Positions 34,841-44,415 of a stretch of 64,000 nucleotides of DNA are shown one piece after another (the first letter of the stretch is position 1; each line of letters opens with the position of its first letter). Both the position numbers and the translations under genes were made by a program. The notes under the pieces were generated by a model that was not told the DNA's origin, did not search any database, and saw nothing but the letters and a program-made list of their open reading frames with translations. The DNA comes from an uncultured Eubacteriales bacterium. GTDB lineage: Bacteria > Bacillota > Clostridia > Christensenellales > CAG-917. The DNA lies in NCBI GenBank assembly GCA_900544575.1, contig UQVO01000009.1:3916-67915 (forward strand). Direction: 5' to 3'.

Positions 34841-36046
34841 TTATTTTTCGTCGGGTACGATGCGGGTGACCTGCGCATCGAAACTGCCGTCCCCGCCGCG
34901 TGCCGTGACGGTGTCGCCCACGGCGAGCTTTCTGACGGACGTCACGCTTCTGCCCGCCGCCTGCACGTTGAAATATCCTCTGGAAAGCACTTTGAGAGGG
35001 CTGAGAGCGTCCAGCATACCCGAGAGTTTTCCGAGCTTTGCCTCCGCCGCCGCGACCTTGCTCTCCGCAAGAATCCTGAGCCGCGAGGACAGCGCGCGCA
35101 CCCTGTTCTCCCGCGCGGTGTGGAAGGAAACCATACGCCTGCCGAGCGCCGCGCCCGCAATGCTTGTGCGCGAACTCTTCCTTTCGAAATTGCGAAGCAC
35201 TCCGCGTCTCATATCGGCGGCATACTTTTTCACGGTGTCCGCAAGAGCGTAATAGTCGTAAGCCACCAGCTCCGCCGCGGCGGTCGGAGTCGCGGCGCGG
35301 ACGTCCGCAACAAAATCCGCAAGCGAAAAGTCCGTTTCGTGTCCGACGGCGGAAACGACGGGGGTCTTCATATCGTAAATCGCCCTAACGAGCTCCTCGT
35401 CGTAAAACGGCGCAAGGTCTTCCAGCGACCCGCCGCCTCTTGCGATTATGACCACGTCATAGCCGAGAGCGTCCACTCTGCGGAGCACTCCCGCAATCTC
35501 GTGCGCCGCCCCTTCGCCCTGCACCCTGACGTCGCGCACGGTGATATTGATGACGGGGTTCTTTCTGCGGACGGTGGTGACGATGTCGCGGATGACCGCG
35601 CCCGTTTTGGACGTCACGACGAGCACGTCCTTCGGAAATTTAGGCACGGGAACTTTGTGTTTTTCGTCGAAAAGCCCTTCCGCCGCAAGTTTTGCGCGCA
35701 GTCTTTCGAACTCAATTGCGAGCAGCCCCTTCCCCGCGGGAGTGATTGCGGACGCGACGAAGGAAAGCCTGCCTCCCTTCGTCCAGTAATCCACGCTGCC
35801 GCGGACGATGACGCTCTCTCCGTCCTTCGGTATATAAGTGCGCGCCGCATTGAAAGAGGTGCACTGTATCTGCGACTCCCTGTCTTTCAGCGTAAAATAA
35901 AGATGCGCGCCGCTCATACGCGCACCCGACACTTCACCGAACACTTCAAGCCCGCGGAAAATAGGCGCGTCCAGACACGCTTTGAGCGTCGCATTGAGCT
36001 CCGTGACGCTGATTGCTTTTTCCGAAATCGGGTTTTGTGTTGTCAT
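34841..36046 (-). CDS. xseA: exodeoxyribonuclease VII large subunit
   Basis: A 401-residue nuclease subunit. The N-terminal OB fold contains LEVFGEVSGARMSGAHLYF. The catalytic core has VVTSKTGAVIRDI, VIIARGGGSLEDL and SAVGHETDFSLADFVAD, all typical of XseA. The C-terminal coiled region ends with SRGYFNVQ. It degrades single-stranded DNA from both ends in mismatch and damage repair. Confidence 0.96.
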   Translation of the reverse strand: MTTQNPISEKAISVTELNATLKACLDAPIFRGLEVFGEVSGARMSGAHLYFTLKDRESQIQCTSFNAARTYIPKDGESVIVRGSVDYWTKGGRLSFVASAITPAGKGLLAIEFERLRAKLAAEGLFDEKHKVPVPKFPKDVLVVTSKTGAVIRDIVTTVRRKNPVINITVRDVRVQGEGAAHEIAGVLRRVDALGYDVVIIARGGGSLEDLAPFYDEELVRAIYDMKTPVVSAVGHETDFSLADFVADVRAATPTAAAELVAYDYYALADTVKKYAADMRRGVLRNFERKSSRTSIAGAALGRRMVSFHTARENRVRALSSRLRILAESKVAAAEAKLGKLSGMLDALSPLKVLSRGYFNVQAAGRSVTSVRKLAVGDTVTARGGDGSFDAQVTRIVPDEK

Positions 36047-36076
36047 TTTAACGCAATAAACTTTGAAATCAGCGCA

Positions 36077-36481
36077 TTATGCGCTTTGCCCGTTCTCGCG
36101 GACAAACTTCGCCAGAACGCCGTTTACGAACGCGCCCGACTTTTCCGTGCCGTACTTTTTGGCAAGGGAAACCGCTTCGTTGACGACGACTTTCGCAGGC
36201 GTTTCGCCCTTTTTCAGCTCGTAAAGAGCGATGAGCAGGACGCAGAGATCGGGACGGTAAAGCCTGTCCACGGTGTAGCGTTCCAGCTTGCCCGCAAGCT
36301 CCGCTTTGAGCGCGTCCGCGTTCTCCGACACGCCGTCGTAACAGTCGCGTATGAAAGCCTTGTCCTCGTCGTCGAGGTCGGCGTCGGTCAGGAAAAGTTC
36401 CAGCGTATCGGGATTTTCCTTGCCGTAAAAGGTGTATTCGAACACCAGCTTGAAAACGTATTCTCTGCTTGCTCTTCTCAT
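36077..36481 (-). CDS. nusB: transcription antitermination factor NusB
   Basis: A 134-residue helical protein. The N-terminus RRASREYVFKLVFEY and the later KVVVNEAVSLAKKYG and FVNGVLAK match NusB. It binds boxA RNA with NusE in rRNA antitermination. Its start overlaps the stop of the Asp23 family gene by four bases. Confidence 0.94.
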   Translation of the reverse strand: MRRASREYVFKLVFEYTFYGKENPDTLELFLTDADLDDEDKAFIRDCYDGVSENADALKAELAGKLERYTVDRLYRPDLCVLLIALYELKKGETPAKVVVNEAVSLAKKYGTEKSGAFVNGVLAKFVRENGQSA

Positions 36482-36822
36482 ATATCCGTCTGAGTGGGGA
36501 AAAGCACGCTCACCACCTGCACGTTGACGCTGTGCACGCGGAAGCGCGTCGCATTTTCTATCTCTTCCTTGACGCGCAGCTGAACGGCTGCAACCGCTTC
36601 GGGCACGCGGCAGGGATAATTGACATTGACGAAAACGTCCACGGCGACCTTGTCGTTGGGCAGAAAATAGACGGAAACGCCGCCGCCGCGTATGGCACGC
36701 TTGGAAGAGTCGCGCGAGCGCAGCACTTCCACTCCCTCCACCTCCGCCGCCGCGTCGGACGCCAGCGACATTATGACGTCGGAAAACACCGACAAATTCT
36801 TCGCATTCATTTCTTTGGGCAT
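36478..36822 (-). CDS. Asp23/Gls24 family protein (YqhY-like)
   Basis: A 114-residue protein with NLSVFSDVIMSLASDAAAEV followed by GVEVL, then VSVYFLPNDKVAVDVFVNV and a C-terminal VNVQVVSVLF. This is the Asp23 fold order. In Bacillus the homologue YqhY sits at the same place before nusB and influences acetyl-CoA carboxylase. The ATG at 36822 has GGTGA upstream. It heads the operon asp23-nusB-xseA-xseB-ispA. Confidence 0.88.
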   Translation of the reverse strand: MPKEMNAKNLSVFSDVIMSLASDAAAEVEGVEVLRSRDSSKRAIRGGGVSVYFLPNDKVAVDVFVNVNYPCRVPEAVAAVQLRVKEEIENATRFRVHSVNVQVVSVLFPTQTDI

Positions 36823-36955
36823 AAATTCACCGTGAAAGCAGTATATCACAATGCCCGCCCGCGCGCAACCCGACCGCCGCAAAATAAAGCGGCAAAAAGA
36901 AATTCGTCCGCAGCACAGGCGGACGAACGGCAAAATCACCGCAGCGGCGGAAAAC

Positions 36956-37534
36956 CTACTCTCCGTCGTGTTCGATGTGCCTTATGACCTTTGCGGGGAC
37001 TCCGCCTACCACGGTGTTTGCGGGCACGTCGCGCGTCACCACCGCTCCCGCGGCGATGACGGAGTTGTCGCCCACGGTCACTCCTGCAAGCAACGTCGCG
37101 TGAGAGCCCACCCAGACGTTTTTCCCCAGTTTTATGGGCGCGGGATACATCCCCGCACGCAGTTCGGGGTCGAGGGCGTGATTGAGCGTCGCAAAGACGA
37201 CCTGATGCCCGATGAGACAGTTGTCGCCTATTTCAACTCCGCCCTGGTCCTGAAAACAGCAGCCCGAGTTTATAAACACGTTCTTACCCACCGTGATGTT
37301 CTTGCCGAAATCGGTGTATATCGGCGGAAAGAGGGCGAAACTCTCGTCGACTTCCCTTCCCGTCAGACGCGAGAAAAGCTCTCGGAGTTCCTCGGCGGTG
37401 TGGTAAGAGTTGTTTATTTCGGCGGTTATCATCTGCGCTTCTCTCGCAAACGGCCGCATAACGGCGCTCGCTTCCGAACCCGGCGCGATGAAATTCCTCC
37501 CTGCGACAAACTTCCTGTATTCTTCTAGCGTCAT
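36956..37534 (-). CDS. sugar/maltose O-acetyltransferase (left-handed beta-helix)
   Basis: A 192-residue hexapeptide-repeat acetyltransferase. The N-terminal part has the helical MAT domain, and the beta-helix contains FINSGCCFQDQGGVEIGDN, HQVVFATLNH with the catalytic His, and KNVWVGSHATLLAGVTVGDN. It transfers acetyl from acetyl-CoA to a sugar hydroxyl. The ATG at 37534 has GGAGGG upstream. It is the last gene in an operon with a flavodoxin-fold reductase, a carboxymuconolactone decarboxylase-like protein and a cupin. Confidence 0.88.
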   Translation of the reverse strand: MTLEEYRKFVAGRNFIAPGSEASAVMRPFAREAQMITAEINNSYHTAEELRELFSRLTGREVDESFALFPPIYTDFGKNITVGKNVFINSGCCFQDQGGVEIGDNCLIGHQVVFATLNHALDPELRAGMYPAPIKLGKNVWVGSHATLLAGVTVGDNSVIAAGAVVTRDVPANTVVGGVPAKVIRHIEHDGE

Positions 37535-37554
37535 TTTCCCTCCGAAACGTCCCG

Positions 37555-37983
37555 TCAGTCGAGTTTGCCGTACTCTTCGTCGGTGACGGCTTCCTGCCAT
37601 TCGTTGCGAGTGTCCTTGCCCGGCACTTCGACCGCTATGTGCGAAAACCAGCTGTCCTTTTTCGCCCCGTGCCAATGTTTCACTTCCGCGGGGATTTCGA
37701 CCACGTCGCCCGCCGACAGGGAGCGCGGAGCTTTGCCCCATTCCTGATACCAGCCCTCTCCCGCGACGCAAAGCAAAATCTGCCCGCCGCCTTCGGAGGC
37801 GTGATGGGTGTGCCAGTTGTTGCGGCATCCCGGTTCGAACGTCACGTTGGCAAAGAAAGGTTTCCCCGTCCCGGTGACGGTCAGGGGATTGAGATAAGAT
37901 TTGCCGATGAAATACTGTGCAAACGCCGTGTTCTCGCTGCCGAGCCCGAACACGTTCTGCTTCTCGAATTGCTTGTAATCCAC
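37555..37983 (-). CDS. cupin domain protein
   Basis: A 142-residue protein with a single cupin fold. The metal-binding first motif is NNWHTHHASEGGGQILLC and the second is EVKHWHGAKKDSWFSH. The start is a GTG at 37983 with AGGAGG seven bases upstream. In this type of cluster cupins stand directly next to carboxymuconolactone decarboxylase-like proteins, as here. The substrate is unknown. Confidence 0.85.
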   Translation of the reverse strand: MDYKQFEKQNVFGLGSENTAFAQYFIGKSYLNPLTVTGTGKPFFANVTFEPGCRNNWHTHHASEGGGQILLCVAGEGWYQEWGKAPRSLSAGDVVEIPAEVKHWHGAKKDSWFSHIAVEVPGKDTRNEWQEAVTDEEYGKLD

Positions 37984-38006
37984 GTTTATACCTCCTGAAC
38001 GAACAG

Positions 38007-38759
38007 TTAAACCAGCAGTTCTTTCGCGCAGTTGAGCGCATTGAACAACCTCGGAATGCCCATATACGGCATTGCGTGGACGAGTGCGCACACCACTTCC
38101 TCTTTGGAACAGCCGACTTTCAGCGCGCCCGCAACGTGGGAGCGCACCTGCGTTTCGGCGCCGCCGACGGCCGCGAGAATGACGACGGTGAGCAGCTCCC
38201 TGTCCTTGGCGCAAAGCCCCTTGCGCGTCGCAAAATCCCCGAAGCCCAGCCCGGAGAGGAAGCGCGGCACCGCCTCCGCAAACTCGGCGGGCAGCCACGC
38301 GTATCTTTCCTTGATTTCCGTGCCGTACACCGCCTCCTGCAATTTCACGCCCTCGGCAAGTCTTGTGTCCTCCGTCACGGTTTCCGCGTTTTCGAGCGGC
38401 AGAGAAATCCCGTTCGCCTCGAACACCTTGTCAATGACGGCGATTGCGTTCAGCGTCTTGGGGAACCCGACAAAAGGCGCGCATTGATATACGACTTCCC
38501 TTATCTCCGCAGGCGAAACGCCGATATGCAGACACGCCGCGGTGTGCGATTCCAGCTGCGGAAGAGTCTGATTGACCGTCAGCACGGTGACGGTGATAAG
38601 CTCGCGCATACGGTTGTCGAGCGAGCCCGTATAACACACCTCGCCGAAAATGAACCGTTGCAATATGCGCATAAATTCGGGGTCTTTCCCCTCATTCGTC
38701 ACGGGTTTGCCGCCGAAGAGCTCCGCAAATTTTTCTTCGCATCTTTCCACTCTGTCCAT
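38007..38759 (-). CDS. carboxymuconolactone decarboxylase family protein (two-domain)
   Basis: A 250-residue protein containing two CMD/AhpD-like repeats: one around residues 35-110 (MRELITVTVLTVNQTLPQLE) and one around 160-245 (RELLTVVILAAVGGAETQVR then SHVAGALKVGCSKEE). The AhpD CxxC motif is not seen, which makes a disulfide-reductase role less likely. It is cotranscribed with the cupin and a flavodoxin-fold reductase; the natural substrate is not known. Confidence 0.86.
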   Translation of the reverse strand: MDRVERCEEKFAELFGGKPVTNEGKDPEFMRILQRFIFGEVCYTGSLDNRMRELITVTVLTVNQTLPQLESHTAACLHIGVSPAEIREVVYQCAPFVGFPKTLNAIAVIDKVFEANGISLPLENAETVTEDTRLAEGVKLQEAVYGTEIKERYAWLPAEFAEAVPRFLSGLGFGDFATRKGLCAKDRELLTVVILAAVGGAETQVRSHVAGALKVGCSKEEVVCALVHAMPYMGIPRLFNALNCAKELLV

Positions 38760-38771
38760 AAAAGCCTCCTG

Positions 38772-39305
38772 TCAGACAAGATTTTTCCCGAGCAGATAAG
38801 CCTGCCGCAGATATTTTTGCGGCATCATCGAAACAGTGCCGCTTCCCTTTGCGAGCACACGCCCCATATCCTTAAACGACAGATAACCGAATATTATGTC
38901 GAAAGAGGTTTCCACGCCTTTCATCACGGTGTCGTCGTCGTTCCAAGCGGTCGCAATGAGCGCCGCTTTCATATGTTTGCTCGTGATTGCGCCGTTGCGC
39001 GCATAAAAACGGTCGACGACGGTTTTCAGCTGCGCGCTCATTCCGAAATAATAGACGGGCGTTGCAAACACCACCATATCCGAGGCAAGCAGTTCCGCAA
39101 GCACCGCGTTTCCGTCGTCTTTCTGAACGCAGTCCCCTGCCATACCGCAGCGGTCGCACCCCAGACACGGGCGGATGTTTCCCTTTGCGGCATCGTAAAT
39201 CTTCACGGAATGTCCCGCTTCCTCCGCGCCTCTTGCGAATTCCCGCACGAGGGTGTTCGAAGTCCCGTTCTTGTGCGGACTGCCCGCAAGCACCAATACT
39301 TTCAT
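38772..39305 (-). CDS. flavodoxin-fold NAD(P)H-dependent FMN reductase
   Basis: A 177-residue protein. MKVLVLAGSPHKNGTSNTLV is the FMN phosphate loop, and CLGCDRCGMAGDC with Cys residues near 50 and later ATPVYYFGMSAQLKTVVDR match iron-sulfur-flavoprotein-like reductases. It is the first gene of the four-gene redox/cupin operon and has a near-consensus promoter upstream. Confidence 0.88.
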   Translation of the reverse strand: MKVLVLAGSPHKNGTSNTLVREFARGAEEAGHSVKIYDAAKGNIRPCLGCDRCGMAGDCVQKDDGNAVLAELLASDMVVFATPVYYFGMSAQLKTVVDRFYARNGAITSKHMKAALIATAWNDDDTVMKGVETSFDIIFGYLSFKDMGRVLAKGSGTVSMMPQKYLRQAYLLGKNLV

Positions 39306-39323
39306 ACCCGCACCTCCGCCACG

Positions 39324-39351
39324 ATTATAGCACCGCGCGCGGCTATGTCAA
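39324..39351 (-). promoter_or_regulatory. promoter of the reductase/cupin operon
   Basis: On the minus strand TTGACA (39346-39351) and TATAAT (39324-39329), both consensus hexamers, are separated by 16 bases. Confidence 0.75.
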
Positions 39352-39495
39352 ATGCTTATTTATTATCGTATACTATTCCTTTTCGTTATGCTTGCGCGGG
39401 TTGTGCGAGGAATGAAAAGAAAACCGAAATTTCGGTTTTCTTTCGCATTTCGCGCTCCGCGGGCAGACGTTTCCGCGCCGTCACGGAAGCGGACG

Positions 39496-40269
39496 TTATT
39501 CTGCGTCGCCGCTTTCCGCGTCCCCTCCGAAATAGGAAAACAGCATATCCAACGCAAGCACAACCTCCTCTTCGGGCGTGGAGGGAGGCGTAATTCCGTC
39601 CATCTCCAAATCTATCGGGAAAAAGTCGAATTCTATATGATAATCCAACCCGTCAAAGGTGAATATAATTCTGTACCGATGCAATTCTATCAATTCGGTG
39701 CCGGATGTCGACTCGTCCCAATATGTAGCCACGGTGAAATAAACCTCCGTGCCGTGCCAGTCACATTTTCGGGCATACGACGTGTCCACGTCCCATTGCC
39801 AGTCATACTGTTTCCCTTCGCCGACCGCCGTACATTCCACACCGCCGAAAGCCCAGTCGACAGGCAGAAAACTCAGCCTTCCGCCGTAAAACGTCCCGTC
39901 CTCCGAATCCACTATCGCAGTCGCGTAAATCTGCGTTTCCACGACGATATCGGGTATCATCATAGAAAAGCCGTATACTTCTTCCAGCTGCGAAACGTCG
40001 TCGAGGGAAATAAAGTCCGCGTCGTAAAAGCTGTCCCCGGATTCATAATGCGGGTCGTCACCTTCCGCAGCCAGCGTCAACGGCAGGCACACGGAGAGCG
40101 TGACCGCCACCACTACGACAGCCGCAACGGCAGGCAGCCATTGCGAAAGCTGCAAGCGGCGCTTTTTCGGCTTTTCCTCCGCTTTCAGCTTTGCAAGGTC
40201 GTGCTCTTCGCCCTTTGCCGTGGATGCGACATAGGAACGCATCGTTTCGTCGAATTTTCTGTCATCCAT
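39496..40269 (-). CDS. hypothetical membrane-anchored protein
   Basis: A 257-residue protein. Residues 1-38 are charged and cytoplasmic (MDDRKFDETMRSYVAST), one membrane segment spans about 40-65, and the rest is an extracellular acidic Tyr/Trp-rich domain ending in an Asp/Glu tail. The layout resembles anti-sigma-factor-like proteins, but no sigma gene is adjacent. AAAGGTGA precedes the ATG. It lies 16 bases downstream of a truncated C39-like peptidase fragment. Confidence 0.6.
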   Translation of the reverse strand: MDDRKFDETMRSYVASTAKGEEHDLAKLKAEEKPKKRRLQLSQWLPAVAAVVVVAVTLSVCLPLTLAAEGDDPHYESGDSFYDADFISLDDVSQLEEVYGFSMMIPDIVVETQIYATAIVDSEDGTFYGGRLSFLPVDWAFGGVECTAVGEGKQYDWQWDVDTSYARKCDWHGTEVYFTVATYWDESTSGTELIELHRYRIIFTFDGLDYHIEFDFFPIDLEMDGITPPSTPEEEVVLALDMLFSYFGGDAESGDAE

Positions 40270-40285
40270 TCTTCACCTTTCAAGG

Positions 40286-40873
40286 TCATATTGCGGCATA
40301 ATCCGCCGCGTCTATCGTGCCCGTGCCTACGGTCACATAACCGCTAACATTCGCCAACCCCGTGGACACGAGAAGATTGAGCTTCGTCGCAACGAGCTGT
40401 CCCGCCGCGTTGTAATATTCCACGTTTTCGTAGCCGTAGACTATCATTATGTGTGCGGAACCCGCATACACGCGCTTGGTGTAGACGGCGGAAGAACCGT
40501 TGTCGGTTATGGACGTGGTGATGCCGAACCCGCTCATAAAAATCGAAACGGGGCGGTCCGCGGAGATTGCCGTGTCGAGTTTCTCCAGGTCAATCGCACC
40601 GCCCGTCATCACCGAACCGAACGAAATGCTCAACCCCTTGGACGCAACGTAAGAAGTCAGTCCGTCTATGTAATCCTGACGCGACGCGCCCGCGGCATCC
40701 TGTCCCACGTTCATAAGGTCATAAAAACCGTTGATGACCGCCTGCACGTAACTTTGAATCTCGGATTGCTCAAAGTAATTATAAGAAAATCTCCCCGACC
40801 CTGTCGCCGTCCCGGGGATGAGGTCGGCGTGATATCTGTCGTAATACCCCATCAATATCGTGCCCGCAATCCC
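40286..40873 (-). pseudogene. C39-like cysteine peptidase, N-terminally truncated
   Basis: The readable part begins with AGTILMGYYDRYH, which in this family comes just after the catalytic Cys, and contains SAHIMIVYGYENVEYY with the catalytic His region. The N-terminus, the signal peptide and the Cys are missing: upstream of about 40870 the frame runs antisense through the permease. About 190 codons remain. It is the C-terminal half of a papain-like or C39-like secreted peptidase, cut at the junction with the permease fragment. Confidence 0.6.
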
Positions 40874-43360
40874 GTGCAGTCGGTCATCATAATGATTTCG
40901 ACGGCAATGATAACCGCCTGCGTGTTCATATGCCTTTGCATATCTTCCATGTTCGAACAGCTGACCGCAATATGGGGGGCTTCGGGATACGGTGGAGCCG
41001 ATGTGCTCGTCTACACCGCCGACTGGGAAACGGCGGACAACTACCTCGCGGGATACTCCGATTACATAGCGTCGGCATATTATTCTTTCGAACGCAACGA
41101 ATACGTAATGTCCGAGACAAACACGGTCAGCTCCTATATGCTCGGCGTTTTCGACCTCGACGAATTCGACAGGCTGACCGGCGCGGAAATCCTTGAAAGC
41201 GGCGACAATGATACGGCATATCCGTCCGCGCACATCTCTCTGATATTCGCGCGTGCGACTGACCTCGGCATAGGCGACACCTTCACCACGAAAACCGGGC
41301 TGACTTTCACCGTCACCGCGATATGCAACAATATCTCGCGTTATGCAAGCCAGACTCGTGCAATGTTTGCGGCGGATATTTCGGACACGGAATTTGTCCC
41401 GAACCGTCTGTCCGTTTATCTTAAAAATTCCGACGCGGCACTCCCCGACGGAAGAAAGGTCACCGCAGTCATCGGGGAAGAGCTTTCGGGAATTCTGCAA
41501 GATGCCACGTCGGTGCGCGCCGACCGCCGGGGCACGGAAATTTCCATGGCAGACTCTGTCCGCGGCAGTATGCAGCTGATGACAATAGCGGGGATAGTCA
41601 TAATCGGCGCAATGCCGTGCCTGCTCTTTTCATCCTTTTCCGTGCTTATCCGCGGCCGTGTGGGAGAACTTGTCAAATTTAAGGCGGCGGGGGCGACCCC
41701 GTTGCAATCCGCACTCATTTTGCTTGCCGAGGCGGCATTCTATGCCGTTATCGGCGGGCTTGCCGGTCTGGTTTTCGGAGAATTGCTAATCAGATATCTC
41801 AACGGACTGCTCTCCGAAAACATTGCCGGCGCGGCAATCGTGACGGAAGCGTACAAATATCCTGTTGCCGTGGCAATCGGGGCGGTATGCGCACTGGCCG
41901 CCTGCGTAATTCCCGCGCTGCGCATGAGTTCGAAACCGATACGGAGTTTGCTGGGCGGCAGCGAACGCGTATCGCGCATTGTTCCGCGCCCTTATGCATA
42001 TGTGCTCTCATTCGTGACGTTTGCCTTTGCACTTGCGCTGTTTTTCGTGCCGCGAAGCGCACTCGTACCCGTTGCGATAATGTTCATTGTTTTTTCGCTA
42101 TTGTGGATGATTACGGTCATTCCGCGACTGATACACGGCGCCTGTTCGGTGCTCAAACGCATAACCCGCCCGAACGCCGGCTATATTGCCGAATGCGCCG
42201 CGCCGAGGAACGCCGCCGTAACGTCTTCCGTTTCAATGCTTGCCGCGCTGATTGCCTTGATAACGCTGGGGATGTGCATATTGGACGCAGTCGGACTCAC
42301 TTCCGAATCGGCATCGGTAAGATTTTCCGGTGATTATGTCGTGCAGGTTTCAGGCGTTTCGTCGGGACTTGTCAATCCTTACGAAGAATTGGAAAGGTGT
42401 CTTGCCGTTGACGGAATAACGGACGGCATGGTGCTGGAATCCGTGACGGGAATATACCTTGCCTATGCCGACGGTACCGTTATCGATTCCGACCCGCTGG
42501 ATGCGTTCGTAAACACTTATGTGCTGAGTTACGGCAAAGACATGGCGTTCTGCTCTATGGCTTACGACGATTCCGCCGCCGAAAGTTTCGACAATGCGGA
42601 ACAGCCGATAATCATCACATCCTATCTCGCAAACAAATACGGGATATCAACGGGTGACAGCGTTATGCTCATCCGCGACGTGTCGGAAGGAATGATGCCG
42701 CTCGACGGGCTGTTCACCGTTGTCGCAATTGACGAAACGGTCACATCGTGGGACCAGCAGATTTTCGTAAAAACGGGCACCTTGACCATAAACGGCGAAG
42801 CTGTCGGCGGAAGTTTCCACCTGCGCCTCAACGGCAGCGGTGATTTCTCCGACCTGCGAAATGAAATAGATAACGAATATATTACCCTCTTCAAACGCGA
42901 CGGATACGTCCCTGCCGAGGGCACCGACAGACTGAATTACGACAGACTGATAAGCGTGTTCAGCGTAATAGTATATTCAATCGCCGTCATCGGGCTTGTC
43001 AATCTCATCGTCATCACGGCGGGGGAACGCAGACGGGAGTTCGATGTGCTGCGCCTTGCGGGCATGACGCCGGGCAACGCCGCACAGTACATCCTCACCG
43101 AAACGGCGTTTTTGGCCGCAATCGGATGCGTATCGGGGTTGGCATTCGCTTTTTTCTGCAACAGAGCTTCCGCCGCAATAGCACAGATAATCAACAAATA
43201 TATTGTCCCGGAGCTCTTCCCGGACAGAATATTCGTCATCACCGCCGCGGCAACGGGCATATTCGTACTCCTCTGGATTGTTTCTCATATCATCGCCTTT
43301 GCGCAGGTTTCCACCGCAAGATACCGCCGCCGCGAAGACAGAATGCTCCGCTCCGACTGA
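40865..43360 (+). pseudogene. FtsX-like ABC transporter permease, 5' end missing
   Basis: The fragment starts in the middle of the first membrane segment region (RNPVQSVIIMISTAM) and continues for about 830 residues with further membrane segments, a large extracytoplasmic domain and a typical FtsX C-terminal end (FDVLRLAGMTPGNAAQYIL). Only the first ten or so residues are lacking, and an in-frame ATG at 40892 could restart it as a protein of 822 residues, but no ribosome site is visible. No ATPase gene is adjacent. The break coincides with the end of the peptidase fragment. Confidence 0.65.
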
Positions 43361-43449
43361 CCCCGTGCGCCCAAAGCGCTCCGCGCCTCCGCACCATAGC
43401 CGCAACACAATCCGCCGCACAAGTTTTTCCGCCGTCCCGTCAAAATCAT

Positions 43450-43478
43450 TTGACATGACAAGGCGCTTGGAATATAAT
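43450..43478 (+). promoter_or_regulatory. promoter of tRNA-Leu(CAG)
   Basis: TTGACA (43450-43455) and TATAAT (43473-43478), both consensus, are separated by 17 bases, and the tRNA begins 18 bases later. Confidence 0.85.
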
Positions 43479-43496
43479 CTACAAGCAATCACCCGT

Positions 43497-43584
43497 GCGT
43501 GGGTGGCGAAATTGGCAGACGCGCTAGATTCAGGTTCTAGTGAACAATACGTTCATGTGGGTTCAAGTCCCGTCCCGCGCACCA
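43497..43584 (+). tRNA. tRNA-Leu(CAG)
   Basis: Acceptor stem GCGTGGG/CCCGCGC (one G-T pair), anticodon stem CTAGA/TCTAG with loop TTCAGGT and anticodon CAG, long variable arm, T arm around GGTTCAAGTCC and encoded CCA. Its 3' part is duplicated 218 bases downstream. Confidence 0.96.
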
Positions 43585-43623
43585 AATGCTCCGCAATGAC
43601 ATTTCTGTCGTGGCGGAGCATTT
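43564..43623 (+). repeat. 60-bp direct repeat, copy 1 (tRNA-Leu 3' end plus terminator)
   Basis: This stretch covers the 3' end of tRNA-Leu(CAG) and the downstream hairpin AATGCTCCGC/GCGGAGCATT. It matches the copy at 43782-43841 at 58 of 60 positions. Confidence 0.9.
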
Positions 43624-43781
43624 AATTTGTCAAGGGGCGGGGCTTGAACGGGCAGAAAAAACAACAGCCTACGGATTGGCTGTTGTTCTGCCCCGGCGTG
43701 ATAGCGCGAGCAAAGCACAGCCGAACGAGGAAGATGTCATCCGCAAACCGCAGTCCGCATCACTTCATAGCGAGCGCGGAG

Positions 43782-43841
43782 CAAGTCCCGTCCCGCGCAC
43801 CAAATGCTCCGCAATGACATCTTTGTCGTGGCGGAGCATTT
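43782..43841 (+). repeat. 60-bp direct repeat, copy 2
   Basis: A second copy of the tRNA-Leu 3' end with CCA and of the terminator hairpin, here followed by six Ts. The 158 bases between the copies contain a long hairpin built from AACAACAGCC and GGCTGTTGTT and no gene. The arrangement looks like the att sites left by an integrated element after most of it was lost. Confidence 0.9.
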
Positions 43842-43855
43842 TTTACCTTGCTATG

Positions 43856-43906
43856 CGGAAAATGCGGAAGGGCGCGCACTTTGAGTCAGGCACGCCCTCT
43901 TGCCGC
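43856..43906 (-). terminator. probable terminator after spoIIIAH
   Basis: On the minus strand an imperfect stem pairs TGCGGCAAGAGGGCG with CGCCCTTCCGCA and is followed by TTTTCC, eight bases after the spoIIIAH stop. Confidence 0.45.
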
Positions 43907-43914
43907 ATATCGGT

Positions 43915-44400
43915 TCAGTTGTAGGGAATGATTTTGACATCCGCCGCCTTGAACGTGGTTTCGGACTGAATGATGTCGTAAATCTGTGCGGCCTGTTCCG
44001 CAGTGAGTTCCGCAGCACCCACGACGACGTTCACGCCGCTGTCGCTCATAGTCACGATTGCGTCCTCGAAGCCCTTGGACTTGACGAGGGTTTCAAGCTG
44101 CATTTCCGTTTCCATACGCTCGACGAGGTCGAGTTTCTGTTCTTCCGCGGCGGATTTCGCTTCGGCGGAGCTGGTTTCGGAAGTGATGATGGCGTCGAGA
44201 TAGAGGAATTCGGACTCTCTCGTGGCTTCTCTGTCGCTGCGGTAAGCGGCAAAGAAGGTTTCGGTCACCACGCCCGCGTCGATGGGTTCGTTTGACGAAA
44301 GTCTGTCGTTGAGCGCCCAATTGAGGACGCCGGTGGCAACGAGCAGCGCAACCATCACCGACAACACTAACACTTTCTTGGTTCTGGGTTTTATTTTCAT
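43915..44400 (-). CDS. spoIIIAH: stage III sporulation protein AH
   Basis: A 161-residue protein with one N-terminal membrane segment (about residues 11-30) and an extracytoplasmic domain of the EscJ/YscJ-like ring fold. SpoIIIAH pairs with SpoIIQ across the two membranes around the forespore. The ATG at 44400 follows GGAGG, preferred over the frame start at 44412. It is the last gene of the spoIIIA operon. Confidence 0.9.
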   Translation of the reverse strand: MKIKPRTKKVLVLSVMVALLVATGVLNWALNDRLSSNEPIDAGVVTETFFAAYRSDREATRESEFLYLDAIITSETSSAEAKSAAEEQKLDLVERMETEMQLETLVKSKGFEDAIVTMSDSGVNVVVGAAELTAEQAAQIYDIIQSETTFKAADVKIIPYN

Positions 44401-44415
44401 ACTGTCCTCCATAAC

